64,000 bases of DNA from Distichodus sexfasciatus (taxonomy: Eukaryota > Chordata > Actinopteri > Characiformes > Distichodontidae), in the NCBI GenBank assembly GCA_032718565.1, contig JAVGVS010000517.1, positions 1 through 64,000 of the forward strand, read 5' to 3'. The position numbers were made by a program, and so were the translations under genes. Below the pieces are notes generated by a model. That model was not told where the DNA came from, ran no database searches, and was given only the letters and a program-made list of their open reading frames with translations. Of the stretch, positions 1-13,255 are shown one piece after another (position 1 is the first letter of the stretch; each line of letters begins with the position of its first letter).

Positions 1-235
1 GCCGTGGGGCCTTTCTGTGTGGAGTTTGCATGCTCTCCCCATGCTCAGGGTTTTCTCTGGGGACTCTGGTTTCTTCCCACAATCCAAAAGCATGCAATGT
101 ATGTTTACTGGCGACTCTAAGTTGGCCCCCGTAAGGTGTGAGACTCGTGTGATTGGTTGAGTGTGTGCCCTGTGGTGTGTTGGCGCCTGCCCAGGGTTAC
201 AAGAGGGTTCCATAAGGACCCCTAATAATCATAAA
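1..235 (+). repeat. dispersed fish repeat (TTTCTGTGTGGAGTTTGCA family), truncated by window
   Basis: Contains CCTTTCTGTGTGGAGTTTGC, TTTCTTCCCACAATCCAAAA, CATGCAATG and TGGCGACTCTAAGTTGG, the core of a very common teleost interspersed repeat. Other copies lie at 13120-13250 (3' part), 15385-15645, 25085-25235 (reverse) and 44990-45512 (reverse). I do not assign the superfamily. Confidence 0.75.
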
Positions 236-3200
236 CATCCTACAAGATGCATTAAAATTATTGTTTTTTGCATTATGCCCCACAATCAGTGCAGTAGGAA
301 TTTGCTGCAGTAGGAATTTTAACATCTCTATTTTAGTTCTGGGCAGCTTGAACAGTTGAACAGAAGTGTTCTCCAGAGGGAAGTGGCAGAGAAATCCAGT
401 AGCGAGTGTTCGTTATGAAGATTTATAGTGGATTGAACATGATACGACACAGTCCATAATAGCTAAACAAGCATGCAAATACATTTAGAATAATAAGCGT
501 TAATAAGCTTTTTTGCTAAACAGCTGCCTGAATGTAATGCTTGTGCACAGCTGAACGTCATGTTCTGCACTGATATTTCACCGCATGGTGACAACAGCCA
601 AATCCTAGAATGGTGTGTAACAGTAACATAATGCGACTGAAACCGAAATGGGAAATTGCTAAGAGAGGGAACGTCTCTCTCATCCTCTCGGCATCCAAGA
701 ACTCGGCATTCCAGCCTGGAATCTTACTGTCTAGGGCTTAAGTTCCTTTCCAGTGATGTTATGATCACACAAGATGAAAAGTGTTTTCTATCCAAAAAGC
801 CAAGAGCGAGTCCTGGGAGGAAAAGTATGTTTGCGTTGTACATGTTGTAGCGTTTAAGCTGCTCTAAATGCTCTAAAGAAGCCTTGTTAGTTTGTGACCT
901 TGAACCCAAAACAGATTTTCTTCTGAGATGTTAGATATGTCAACATATGAGTTCATCCATATATAAATATACAGTTACGCAAGTGTTATCCATAGCACTA
1001 TTTATCCTAAACATGCATATTATTTCTAAACCATGGGCATTAATGTGAAGCTACGAGCCCAACATTCTTAGTTTACAGCACATAACGACGCATGATTGTG
1101 CATTTCAAACTTTGTAGCAACAGTCTAGAGAGGACCCCTTTTCAGTTCCAGCGTGTCTACACGCCTGTGCACAAAATGTCAGGTCCATAAAGACGTTGAC
1201 ATTTGGTGTGGAATAAATTGCGGGGACCTGACCCCAACCCTGCTGAACAGCTCTGAGAGAAATTGGAATGCAGATTATGAGCCAGTTATTCGCAAACACC
1301 ATCAGAAGCCGAGCTCGCTAACATTCTTATGGCTGAAATGGCGCCACCGATGGGCATCCCCAAAGAATTCCTGTGAAATCTTGCAGGAAGACTTTCCAGA
1401 AGGCTGAAGGTAGTTAGGGGAGCTGCTGGTTTTGTTGCTGATTTGATACTGCTCAAGCAGATTGATGGTCCAGGAATGTTTAAGATGGTTCGCCAAACTT
1501 GTATGCCACCAAAACTGGGAGTGATCCCCAACAGAGGAACAAGAGCAATTTAAACTGGTGACCTGCTAAGGCTGTTATTGTCGACTGGGTTGTGTTTTCT
1601 CATGCAGCGGGAGGCGAGACAAGCGAAAGCATAGTATCCAGTCTCCTGGCAGAGGCGGTGTAATGTGTGTGTAGACTCACTCTGTCTAAAGCTGCCCTGC
1701 CCTGCAGATTATTGTCTGTTCTCTCTGGGGATTAGGGGCGCTGTCAGACAGAGAAAGGCAAGAGGGCCTCACAGGAAATGATCCACACAAGCAGAAAGAC
1801 AGGCCACGTTTCAGCTGGCCCATACCAATCCAGCTTCCCCCTGCCACCCCCCCCGCCCCGCCCCGCCACCGGCAGCGGAGGTGGGGGTGGATGAACTGGA
1901 TAGAAAATGCAAGGTCAGTAGAGCAAGAGCAGCTCCAGCCAGGAGAACCAAGTTCCTCAGTAAGACGAAAGACAAACAAGACGGCAGAGCGTGGAGCTAC
2001 ACAGCATGCCCCTGATAGCCGGACAAACAGGAAGCGAAGTGAAGGGAGAGGGAGAAACGGATTGCTTCCGATTTCCTATCCATCTGAACGCTGAGGAGGC
2101 CCCGGGGGGAAGTTTGCTCACAGGCGACACGGCGAAGCTGCAGTTTTTCGGCTCTGTCCGACATATGATCTCAGCCCAAGAACAATACTTAGGGGATAGT
2201 TTTGCATGGAGTCTGCCAAAAATTGGAGGGGGTCCTGCCTCTGTGCACATTAGGAGGAGCTTGGTTGTGACTGAGAACCCTTTTCATGTTGTCCTCTTAT
2301 TTTCTTTCGCTTATCGCGAACGAAAGCGCTAGACTAACCACGTTTTGCCTGGACAGAAACATTTGTTTTCACAGTCAGCATGTTGTGTCTTGATCAAAAC
2401 GGCATGTTTATTACTGGTCACGGTCGCAGGCACAATTGATGTTTACCCAGCTATGGAGTTTATTAAAGTACGTTTACAAGCTGAAGTCTTTGTTTTTTCA
2501 TGCAGATTTCCGTGCAGCCACAACAAAGCGGGCATAGAAACGTTGATTGCGCATCTCGTTGTTTATGAGAAATGATGTTTACGAGTGCCGCTTTCGGCCC
2601 TGCGACAGACCCATAAAGCCCTTTGAACCTCGATGTGTAAATACACTTTACAAACATGCCATGCGTGTCAGCGGGAAGTGCGGGGGAAGACAAACAAGAG
2701 CAAGCGATTATCAAAAACAATCAGGCAAAACAAACAAACAATCAAGTACATGTTGTCAAACTCCAAACACTCCCAAAGAGAATTCCCAGTGCTCCGGGTC
2801 TAGCGGGAGACAGGAGTGGGCTTTGAAGCAGCTCATATCACACGTCTCCATCGTGGTTCTCCTTAAAGCAGTGATGGGCCTGAGTCCAGATCTAGATAGG
2901 ATCCCCTCCCTTCCTACCAGGATTTTAATTCACATGCAGTTTTACTGGCGATAATTAGAATAAATCTTGCGTTTTTACTCAGAATTGTGACCCTGTGATG
3001 TTTCAAAGCAAGACATGGACAGTCTCCCTGGAGCAACTTGAGCTTAATTGTCCTGGCACTTGGTGGTGGCGACACTTTCCCAGGATTTTACACCTCTGAA
3101 TCCAGGTCCCCAACAAAGAGACTGACCAGCCCTGATTTTTAGGGTTTCCTAGGAACCAGGAGCCAAGAGATGGCTCGACGGTCTGCAGCACTTTATTAGG

Positions 3201-3294
3201 AACCCTAACCTCTGCATTTGACCCATCCATGAAGGAGCAGTGGGCATCTTTTTAGGCAGCACCAGGAGAGCAGTGCTGGTAGCTTCAGTCCTCA
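236..3294. other. gene-free flank, nothing assigned
   Basis: No ORF with recognisable protein similarity. A C/G run lies at 1845-1870. Short ORFs (up to 113 codons) have no domain or codon signal. No RNA gene recognised. Confidence 0.6.
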
Positions 3295-3665
3295 GTGAGA
3301 CCTGCACTGGATTGGGACTTGAACCAGTGAGCTTCCGATCATGGGACCTCTTGAATGAACCGTTACACTACCAACCGACCTGTTTTTAGGAACCGGGACC
3401 TTGTTGCTCCACCTTATTGGTGTTCACTTATAGTTTACACTCCATCTGTTGCCATATACAGTTTGTGATGATTTTCCAGTGGCTCTTCATCAATGGTTAT
3501 TGTTTTTTGATTGTTTACGCCACCAACTGACCTGTTATTAGGAACCGGGACCTTGTTGACCCACCTTTTTGGTGTCCACTTAAAGTTTACTGTCCATCTG
3601 TTGCCTTGTACAGTTTGTAATAGCTTTCCATTGGCTCTTCATCAATAGTCATCAGTTTTCTGACT
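3295..3665 (-). repeat. tRNA-like SINE head plus 152-bp tandem duplication
   Basis: On the minus strand, about 3373-3310 reads GGTAGTGTAACGGTTC...GGTTCAAGTCC, an A-box/B-box tRNA-like head. Next to it a unit containing CCTGTTxTTAGGAACCGGGA and CATCTGTTGCC begins at 3370 and again at 3522, a period of 152 bp. The two copies differ at a moderate number of positions. Confidence 0.6.
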
Positions 3666-6600
3666 GGAGACACACCTTTGCCTGAATATGTGTAGGCTCG
3701 TTGACCCTTTTCAAAGGTTTTTAGCAGTGCTGCCATGTCTTACACACTCACATAGAAGCACAGCACACACACTTCCATGTCAGTGTGAATGCCGTGCTGT
3801 GAACGACACACCTCCTAAATAATACCAGGTCACCTGTGGTCCTTTGGTCAGAAACTGACCAGTGGTGGAAAGGAGAAAAGGTGGCTGACAGATGGGTTAC
3901 AGTCTGTAACTGTACCCCCAAAAATGTAGCTACAATGCAGATTTTCTTCATTAAGTGGCGAATAAGTGCAGGCACAAGATGGGTGGTCATAATAAAGTGG
4001 ATGCTGAGTGTGGATGGCACTTGTCCAAAACCATGTCCAGACTCTGAAGCTCAGTTCCCAAGGTATGTTGGTCCAAACTAATAAAGCCATAAACACGACA
4101 TGCAACCTCCGCTTTCAGGTCCCTCGTCGGCAGTTACGCTAAGGAAGAAACGAACTCGCTGCAGTGCTTCTAAGAATAAAAAATGAAAGTGTTAATACGG
4201 AGCAAGTTTCCATCTGTGGATACACGTAAGCAAGACAGATCACTACGGATTGAGAGGATTTATAAAAGCTGATAATGTTACATTGGGCCTCAGGAAGCCA
4301 CGTCTTTTCGCAAAATAATCGTTCCGTTTCCAGCTCCAAGGCTATTATAGGTTATGGTCGACCAAAGAGGCCGAGTGATAATGGAAATATTTCTCCCTTG
4401 ATATTGTATTTAATTAGCTTGTGGAAGCTCCGCCAAGAGGCCTTTCACCTTGCTCAGTCTGAAGCCGAAATGACCCTCACAGAAGAGAGAGAGAGCCATT
4501 ATTACCCCCTGTTATTGAGAGAAGCATAATTGGCGCTGACTTGATGCCAAGGTAAAGTTGGCCAGACCGCGGGTAACTGATTGTCCGTGCTGAATTCTGT
4601 TGATGTAGACTTTTCTAAACATGATTTAATTTCCATCCAATAAAGCTCGCCTAGCCAGAGCAGGCCTTAACTCAAATGACAATTACACGTCTCTGAAATC
4701 CCACTGCCGGCCTCACGACACGAATACAAGCCGTGTAATCTCTTCTAAACACAAGCAGTGACTCTAAACTTTTTTAGAACGTTATCGATCTCCGTTTCAG
4801 AGCCGGAGCCAAAGAATTCCACAATCTCTTTGCACCGTTCCTATTCTGTTCCGGTCAATTCCTTTTATCCTTCTTGGAAAGCTCCAGACCGAGAAACTGA
4901 ATCTCGAATAAACCGAATTTGACTTTCACCGCTTGAGCGGTTTCCCCCTGTGGTGCTAACGTTGGCTGAGATGCTAAACGCCAAACTGGCTAATCTTATG
5001 AGGACAAGTGCAAGGGCACTTGCTTTTGAAACGTCTACACAAGACCCTTGTGCGCCAGTCTGGCAGACGGGCTACACACCTGGCACCGTTACCGGTGCTT
5101 CGCTCACCCGGCAGCCGGTACCACGCTGGCACGATGGCCCTCAGGAAATCCCTCCAACAAAGCAGCCAGCGGGGCAGGAATGTTGGCACGGTCCGCCTCT
5201 GAAGTCTCCTCCCTGCCGCTACCACCTCCTCCTACGGGCAAGGGAGCATGTGACCGGGCTTGGAATGCACCAGCCGGGGGCGAACCATGTTGGGCTGGGA
5301 AGGAGGGAGGGGTGGGTTTCTACCCACAGTGCTAATCTCCACTTGGCAGGCTGGAGTGAGCCGGGATGTCAGGAACAAAGTGAGAAGAGACAGAGATGAT
5401 ATCCAACTCTCCGAGGCCACTTTAGGACTCAACGTTGCAAAAATCCAGCCCTCGTCACCCGTCGCTGCAAACCGCCTCATATCCCGAGTCTCCATATCCA
5501 AGCTCTGACTAAACATTAAACTTCTACGGGTTAAAACCTTACTTGTAAATATAAATGCAAGGAGCCAGAAAATACATACAGCAAGGGCAGGGTCAGATTT
5601 AAAAGTGAACGGTTGGTATAAAAGGAAAGTGTCAGGAAAGAAAAGCATATAATCTGTTAATGTTAGCATTTTAGGCACTTTTACGTTTGTTGTACAGGAA
5701 ATCTTGATATTTCTGTTGCTGTTTTTACTGTAATATCGGAACTTCGTCTATGTGACCAAAAAACACAGTCAGACATGTGATTAGTCACGCACACACACAC
5801 ACGTTCTTTTTCTTTCTTTTAAGGCCAATAGGTCACCCAGAGCTGAAAGAGAACCTGTTTACCCTCCTGCCTTCCACTTGAGTCCAAATTAATGAGAACA
5901 TCAATTTCAGGCCTCATCGGAGCTCAGTGATGTCAAACCCTCTCACACACACACACACACACACAAAACCAGATAGACTCAGCACCAGAAAATATGTCCT
6001 GTATGTTCTTAAATCGTCCATAGCTTTCATTCTTTCTTAGCACATTAGCATTACTGAGTTTAATGACCCTTTAAATGAAGAGTTAGATGTAAAATCTGAC
6101 AGGACTTTTAGATTAGATTAGATTATGGATATGCTTAGATAGAGGATTATTTTATGGTTATGTCAAGGTTTAGGGTTAGCCTTAGATTATGTTTAGGACT
6201 GGGGTTAGAATTACTTTTGCAGTTAGGATTTGATGGTCAGGGTGAGATCTGGGATTAGGATTTGTAGAACGGTCAGATTAGTTTAATTTAACTTTTTGGT
6301 CGGGAAGGGCATTAGAATGATATCATTCTCACAATTCAAGATTTCTTTTTAAAATATACGGTTAGACTTGGTTTTAGAATTAGATAGTTGAGGTTGCGGT
6401 AAATGTCAGGCGCATGGACCATATATAGTGCATGACAGTGGAATTTTACACAACATTTGGGAGAAGCGGAGAGCGTTATCCAATCTTTCTTAGGAGAAAA
6501 GGTCTGTTAGACTCTTCCTGCTGGATGTGGTCAGCAATCAGGCAGGAAATATGCAGCAGTCATAAAGGTTGATCAGGAATGACTTCCATGCCTGGGGCGG

Positions 6601-7639
6601 AGAGGTGCTTCTCCAGCAGCCGCGTTCAGCCTGGCTCTAATCAGAGAGGCTCTGAAACTTTAGACAGTGGCTTCAACATCCACCAAACCATCTGACTCCT
6701 CTCGCTCATCCTATATTCCAATTCCAGCTGTTCCTTTTGGGCCATTCTGCCCACTCCCTTCTCTCTCTGTCTCTCTCTTTCTCTCTCTCTCTCCCCCCCC
6801 CCTTCCTCCCTCCCTTCTTCTCTCTGTCTCTACCGCGTCTCAACTAAAGAAAGATAAATACTTCCCCCTCCCCTCTTTCACACCACTCATGGCTAAATCA
6901 AGATGGAGCACCGCATTAATCTTCCCTCTGGACAGAGTCGTACCTCTGAAAATAAAGATGAATACCCTAAGAGCAGACGACCTGGGCAGCCTTTTTACTT
7001 CTTGTCATCTTCTTTAAACCCTGCATTGCCACCCACAGCTGAACTGGTCTTCAGGTATGTACACTATGTATGTACGCTATCAGCTAGAATGTTATTTTAA
7101 CTCAGAAGTCTAAATCTTTCTGTCTGTCTTTATTCAGCGTTGGGGCTTAACGTGGTGGGACCCGGCGCCGAGGAAGACGCGAAAACGCTTGGCTCTTCGT
7201 CACCGTAAAGGCTTTTGGCTGGTGTGAGGATGCTTGGTTGGCCTCCAGTTGAACGGTTTGCTTGGGTCTACTTTCCAAACACTTGCATAACTCCAGGGCT
7301 TTAGTTCTGTTTTATAGCCGACTAAAACCCCAAATAGAGTTGAACACAGAGCTGTAATCATAATAGAGGTTCAAATAATGGTCACTTTCAAGCGGTTGGC
7401 CAAAGGTGGTAAGTGCAAACAAGAGTGAAAAATATGGGTGTGTTGGTTCAAACCTTTTGAAGAACATTCAGGTGTCGATGAAGTCTTTAGAGAAAGAATT
7501 AGAAATGGTTTCGTGAGTCAAAACTAAAAAGGAAAGTCAATGGAAGAGTGTAAATAACAATGTTGAGTACCTTTGGCTTCTAGTTTTGGCACAGGTTCTG
7601 GATGTACAATTTTTTTAAATCTTATTTTATCTGTCAAAT
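3666..7639. other. gene-free flank with simple repeats
   Basis: Contains CA microsatellites (5791, 5945), a tract of degenerate TTAGG/GGGTTAG-like words (about 6105-6270) and the CT tract. 4340-4480 (for example GGCCGAGTGATAATGGAAAT, TTTAATTAGCTTGTGGAAGC) has no repeat features and reads like possible conserved non-coding DNA. No gene supported. Confidence 0.5.
6755..6835 (+). repeat. CT/C-rich low-complexity tract
   Basis: TCTCTCTGTCTCTCTCTTTC, then a C run and CCTTCCTCCCTCCC. It explains the Ser/Pro-rich spurious ORF at 6667-7017. Confidence 0.85.
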
Positions 7640-8653
7640 GGGCATGTTGGGAAATAACAGAATACATGTACCAACTTTGCGTGCAGATTACAAATGATGG
7701 GTAACTGTATTCTGAATACACTGAATACATTTTCATCGATAAAAAATAACAGATTACATGACAGTATTTTTCTGTTTCACACGTTTATCCTCTCTCTAAT
7801 AAATTTTGGAAATTCCATTCATTACTCGAAGCCATTCAGAACATGCAATCAAAGTTTCTAATGTAGAGTGTGTCGAGACCGAGACAAGACCAAGACTCTT
7901 AAGGGCCGAGACTGAGACGAGACCAAGACAAGGGCAGGGTGAGACCGAGAGCGGACCAATGCATGTTTAACACCACATGATAAATAAGCCTAAGCACGCC
8001 TCAAAAAACATACACTAAGCAACGTTAAACATGTTTATTCAGTATTTCTCTTTTACATATCTATAATAAGCAAATCGCTTCACTGGAAGCAGTTATCCAA
8101 ACTGATGACATCATATGTTAAACTCAAATACCACAATGACAGAACACATCGCAAGACCATAGTCTCTCTTTTATTATGCAGAGACATTATATAGCTTAGT
8201 ACTGTGAAGAAAAATAAGGTTAATTTTTTAGGCTTCACTTCTTTATCCATTTGGTATCCATCTGGATACAGAATAAAATTACTTGATAACAAATTATACA
8301 TTTTTCTATATTTATTTTTCCCTATTGATTACTCTGTAACATTATAAAAGAAAACAAATCTGATCAATTGAAAATGAAGAAATACTAAAGTTTTGGGTAA
8401 TTTTGAGTCGATTTGGACTCATTTTGGCCGTTATGGGAAAAGTACTACATTTTTGGGCTTGACAGCGTTCCATATTAGACTCGCGAGTGCTAACGGTGGT
8501 GTTTACATCGCAAATAATGTTATTAATGCCTTTTTACGCAATTACTTCAGTTTCACATAAAGAGGAGTAATCTAACGGAATACATTACAAATGACATTTT
8601 AGAGCACGGATTCTGTAGTGGAATGCATTATAAAAGTAACCTTCCCAACACTG
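7640..8653. mobile_element. hAT-like element, CAGTGTTGGGAAGGTTAC end on right
   Basis: The right terminus GTAACCTTCCCAACACTG is at 8636-8653. A diverged left terminus may be CATGTTGGGAAATAAC near 7645. GAGACCGAGACAAGACCAAG at about 7875 resembles the end of a second family, so at least two elements may be mixed here. Confidence 0.45.
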
Positions 8654-8735
8654 GAAAAAGCCAGATAATAACTTGATTATGATGTTCATATAACTGACTG
8701 ACTAATATTTTTAGAAGGTTTTCATCTGATATGTA

Positions 8736-9700
8736 CAGTGTTGGGAAGGTTGCTTTTATAATGTATTCCACTACGGAATACATGCTCTAAAATGTAATTA
8801 GTGACGTATTCCGTTTGATTACTCAATGTGAGTAACATATTCTGAATACTGTGGATTACCTCCACATTGTCTTGCTTTTTTACATCTGTATGAATGAGGC
8901 AGTTACACTCTTTGTATTCTGGTATCTTTCTTATTTTTAACAATTACAGCCTTAAGAGAGTTTTTCTCCTTTTGTTTTTTAGGCTTTTTCTAATGTGTGT
9001 GTAAAAGTTAGCCATTGTGTTGTGTTCAGGACATCCTGCAGTACTCAGATTTGTCATAGTTTAAGTACTACATAACAGTATAAAATCTAAAATAAACATT
9101 ATCTGATTGAAAATGAAGAAACACTGAAGTTGTGGGTCGTTTTGAGCCAATTTGGACTCATATTGGCCGATAAAATGAGGCGGTTTTGGCCTTTCTGGGA
9201 GAGAACTACATTTCCCACAATCCTCCATGCGCCACTCGGAGCCGCGTCACAATACGGGGGAACGCGCATCCAGAGTAACACTGAAAATATCAAGTAAACG
9301 GCAGTATTGTGAGTAGAACCCTGGTTGTTTGTTATTTATGAGCTAAAATATAAGTTATTTCTGTAATAAAGGGGACATTTGACTGAACTGAACGCTTTAC
9401 TAAATGTTGGGCTCCCCTGTGACAGACGCGCGCCCACAAAAAACTGCATTGTGTTTACATCGCGAAAAATGTATGCGTTTTTACGCAAATTACTTCAGTT
9501 TTTGTGCACAGAATTACTCGCAAATAATTTCACATACAGAGATATTAATATAATGTCGGTATGTGTGTGGTTTCTGTAATTTAAAGGGATTCTGAGTTAT
9601 TAATAACTATCGCTTGTCGACAGTGACAGGTTCATGTGAAGTGTTGTCTGAATTTCCAAGACAGAAACGCGTTTTTGCGCTGGTTCTGTTGTGTTAAATG
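8736..9700. mobile_element. second hAT-like element, head-to-head with the previous one
   Basis: The left terminus CAGTGTTGGGAAGGTTGC is at 8736. About 90 bp of it is the inverted complement of 8563-8653. Downstream sequence (9100-9600) matches the interior of the hAT element at 32443-33175, including CTACATTTCCCACAATCC and GTTTACATCGCGAAAAATG. The right end is not resolved and the 9849 element may be nested in it. Confidence 0.45.
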
Positions 9701-9848
9701 GACTTTTACTTTAGAATTTTTGGCTGCATTTTCCGAATGGCTTCCGGTAATGAATGGAGTTGCCGTAATTTATTAAGGAGAGGATAAACTTGTGAAAAAG
9801 AAAAATACTGTCATGTAATCCATTATTTTTTAACACTTTAACTGTGTT

Positions 9849-10569
9849 CTACGGAAGCGTAATAAGTTCACTTGAGAAAAAAATAATTCGCCTCTGTTTT
9901 TTCTGAATTAACGAGATAGTTTTAATGTAAAAAAAAAAAAAAAAAAAAAAGTTCTGTTTTTTAGAATTAACGAGATACAGTTTTCATGTATTAAAAAAAA
10001 GTTCTGTTTTTCTGAATTAACGAGATACAGTTTTCATGTAAAAAAAAAAAAAAAAAAACAACTCAAAAGCTCTCATTTCGCCTACTTTAGAGCTCGATTT
10101 CACTGCAATAATGTCACACCTTAGATTAATCCAGTTTAATTTTGGTTTGGGTTTGAGACACTGGGAAATACTTCAGAATCAGAAACTTTATTCATCCCGG
10201 AGGGAATTGCTCACATCACGACTGCACAATTCACAAGACAGGACAGAAGGACAGAACAATAAAGAATAGTACCCAAAAATGTAGTTAAAGCTTAAATAAA
10301 AATACTCAGATAAAAAAACCTTAGTGCAATAAATAGAATAGACTATGTTGGCTTAATACTTGCAGCGTTAAGTAACAGAGATGGCATTGTTATTAGTTTG
10401 TCGACTTTGCGCAGGCACCTCAAGACGGAAAGCCCATTCTGATCTGCAGGACATTGCAGCAGGTTTTTTTTGTTTTGTTTTGTTTTTTTACATGAAAACT
10501 GTATCTCGTTAATTCGGAAAAACAGAGCAGAATTATTTTTTCTCAAGTGAACGCATTACGCTTCCGTAG
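9849..10569. mobile_element. non-autonomous element with about 85-bp terminal inverted repeats
   Basis: The left arm CTACGGAAGCGTAATAAGTT... to AATTAACGAGATAG pairs with the right arm ending ...GCATTACGCTTCCGTAG. Inside the left half a unit of about 55-65 bp (GTTCTGTTTTT, GAATTAACGAGATACAG, ATGTAAAAA) occurs three times. A LINE-tail-like segment (AGAAACTTTATTCATCCCGG) lies within at about 10176-10330. No target duplication was found. Confidence 0.75.
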
Positions 10570-12012
10570 TATTCTGTGTATTATCTATTTAAACTGTTTA
10601 CAGTTAAGTTTAGTACAGTGTATTCTGTATTTAAACAGAATACAGTTACTCATCATTTGTAATCTGAATACGCTAACATTTTTATTATGTTTTTATCTGA
10701 TGTGTAATTATATCAGAAACTGGTCTAACTCAGGGAGGCAATTTCTGTTACGCTGTAGTAAAATGGATCTTAAAAAAATTAAATCAGTCATCCTTATTAA
10801 AAAATAATAGAATTTTTTATTCCTGTTGCAAATTTACACTTTTATGTAGGTGGTCATTGCCCGTAAAAACTAGAGGAAAAACAGAGTAAAAGATGCTATC
10901 TTTGATGAAAAAAGCTATTAATAATTCTTTAATCTGCTCTAATATGGAGAACAGACGTTTGTACTAACACAGAGAATGGATTCCATGACAAGTCAGAACA
11001 TGAAATGATCTTTTTCTTCTCCTTTTTTTGCTTCTCACTATGTCCATCTTTCTCTGTCTTTTAAATTTGTTGGACAGAGTTTAGTCAGCTATTTGCCCGG
11101 GTTCTCTCCGCAGACCAGCGTCTGAGGACCGCACCACGGCTTTAACACGTTCTTCTACTAAAAGAGTTGCGTGTAAATCAGGCCGGCGTCAGCCTCGGTT
11201 ACGATGTATGTGGCCTGGGAACGGGGTCAGCTGCCTAAAGAATGATGGACCGTTCTTACTGTCAAAACTCCACTCGGCTCAAATGAGCTGAAGAGTGATC
11301 GCACTACCAGCGTATAAATCAGAATCCCGAGCAGGGAACCCTCACCTACAATAACAATATACACATGAGAAATGATGAAGGGCAAAATGGCAATTCCAGT
11401 CTCAAAGAGAAAGACGGGGGTGTCTGTGCTTGGGTTGAGATACTGGATGTGACAAAAACACCAAACAAATTTTGGTGTCGTCGGTGGAAAGGATTCAACA
11501 CGATTCCTGCCATAACCGGAAAATTCTCATCCGCTTTAGTTCGAAACTCTTCTGCAAACACTCAGCACCGCTGTCTGGGCCTCGGGAGCCGCAGTAAAGT
11601 AGATGGCATTACCTCATCTTGCGTAAAATATATGGAAGCAATTAAAGGGCAGAGTCGAGACTGGCTACCTCTCAAAATGACCCATAGCATTTGGAATTCG
11701 AAGATAAATTGATGTAAATGGCTGTGTGTATGTACGTTAAATTTCCCCCTTAATCACTTCGGATCTGAAGTTTTTCTGACCTAGCAAAGTGAGAAACCTT
11801 ATGAAAACTTGTGGAGTTAAAAGATTTAAGGCTGTACCGTCAGGCTTTGCGAGGTTGAGTTATTGAGGCGGAAATGGAGCATGTCCGAGTTTTGCACCAA
11901 CTTAAATTGTGGCCCTTTTTTTAGTGCATCAGCACTGACTTACTGATACGTACTGTATATATTGCACGCAGACTGGGTATGGATCACAGATCGGGCAGCC
12001 ATAGTTACTACC
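10570..12012. other. gene-free stretch between transposon remnants
   Basis: 10570-10800 has ATTCTGTGTATTATC and AACAGAATACAGTTACTC words that resemble eroded hAT-type ends. 10800-12012 shows no recognised repeat or coding sequence. Confidence 0.45.
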
Positions 12013-12620
12013 GGGTAGTGTTGTAGGACTCAAGACCAGGTTTTAAAAGTCTCAGTCTTGCCTCAGACTCGGCCATATTTGTACTCGGTCTTGTCATGAA
12101 CTCGGACCAAGAGGACTTGGGATTTTATTTCGAGACCAGAGCTCTGAGAATATTACTGTTAAAACTCTTCGAGACCGATGCAGACTTGTGTTGTGTTTGA
12201 GTAACTCAGAATCCCTTTAACTTACAGAAACCACACGGATACCGTCAGAATCACAAGACTTTGAACTTATCGGACATTATATTCATTCCTCTGTATGGGA
12301 AATTTGTTTGGAGTAATTCCGTGCACAAAAACTGAAGTAATTACATTAATGACATTATTCGCGATGTAAGCACTCGCGTTAACGCTCGCGACTCGATATC
12401 GATTGCCATCGTGCGCAAAAATGTAGTTCTCTCCCAGAAAGGCCAAAATCGGCTCATTTTATCGGCCAAAATGAGTCCAAATCGGCTCAAAATAAAATTT
12501 TTTTTCAATTGATCAGTTTAATTTTTCCATTTTATTATGTTAGAGAGTAAAATAAATATAGACAAATGTAATATTTGGTATCAAATAATTTTATTTGATA
12601 TTCAGAAGAATTCCAAACGG
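12013..12620. mobile_element. hAT-like element remnant (TAGTGTTGTAGGACTCAAGA)
   Basis: Begins TAGTGTTGTAGGACTCAAGA, followed by CTCAGTCTTGCCTCAGACTC, a common fish hAT-type end. From 12200 it carries inverted matches to the 9.1-9.6 kb interior (CACAAAAACTGAAGTAATTA, CTCTCCCAGAAAGGCCAAAA). The right end is unclear. Confidence 0.5.
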
Positions 12621-13104
12621 ATAAAGAAGTGTTTGCACTCACCTTTTTATTTCTTACTTGTTAGATATATTCAGTAAAATCTTTATTCATAAAGACGCCC
12701 AAATCATGTGGAAATGTTTTGAAAATGTTTTAAAAAATGATGTAATTTTTTAAAAAAAGTGGTTTCAGTAGTGAAAGGGGGTCCCAAACCACCCGCAATG
12801 CCGCCACGGACCACTAGGGGGAAGGGGACCGCAGGTTAAAAAGCCTTCCATATAGTCCATTAAGGTCTGCCATGCATGCGATGCATCAATTATGCGCTTA
12901 ATTTCAACAGCCCTACCTACTGGTAGTAAAATCTGTAATTTTATCAGTATGTTGGTCAAATTCTAGACATTTTGAAGTAACAGCTGCTTTGCCTCTGCAT
13001 AAATTTGGTTATGAAGGGGGTGTGAGTGACTATTTTGGTGACCAAGATTGGGGACATCTGGTGCACCTGAGCAAGTAGGACCCTTAGCCACAAGACAGTC
13101 CCTG

Positions 13105-13255
13105 TAATTAGCAAATTGAAGTCAGTGTGGATGCCCTGAGGTGTGTTGGCGCCCAGGGTTGTTCCCCGCCTTGCGCTCGTTAACCCCACGGGATAGACTC
13201 CGGTCCCCCCGCGACCCCAGTTGGGATCAAGTGGTTCGGAGAATGAATGAATGAG
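13105..13255 (+). repeat. 3' fragment of the same dispersed fish repeat
   Basis: GAGGTGTGTTGGCGCCCAGG, CCCGCCTTGCGCTCGTTAAC and CCCCGCGACCCCAGTTGG, ending in GAATGAATGAATGAG. This matches the 3' half of the family. Confidence 0.7.

Noticed and set aside
4950..5678. Overlapping ORFs of about 148 codons on both strands
   Set aside because: No domain, both strands equally open in a GC-richer patch; consistent with chance.
6105..6270. Telomere-like GGGTTAG words
   Set aside because: Only scattered degenerate words, no run of TTAGGG units. No evidence of an internal telomere.
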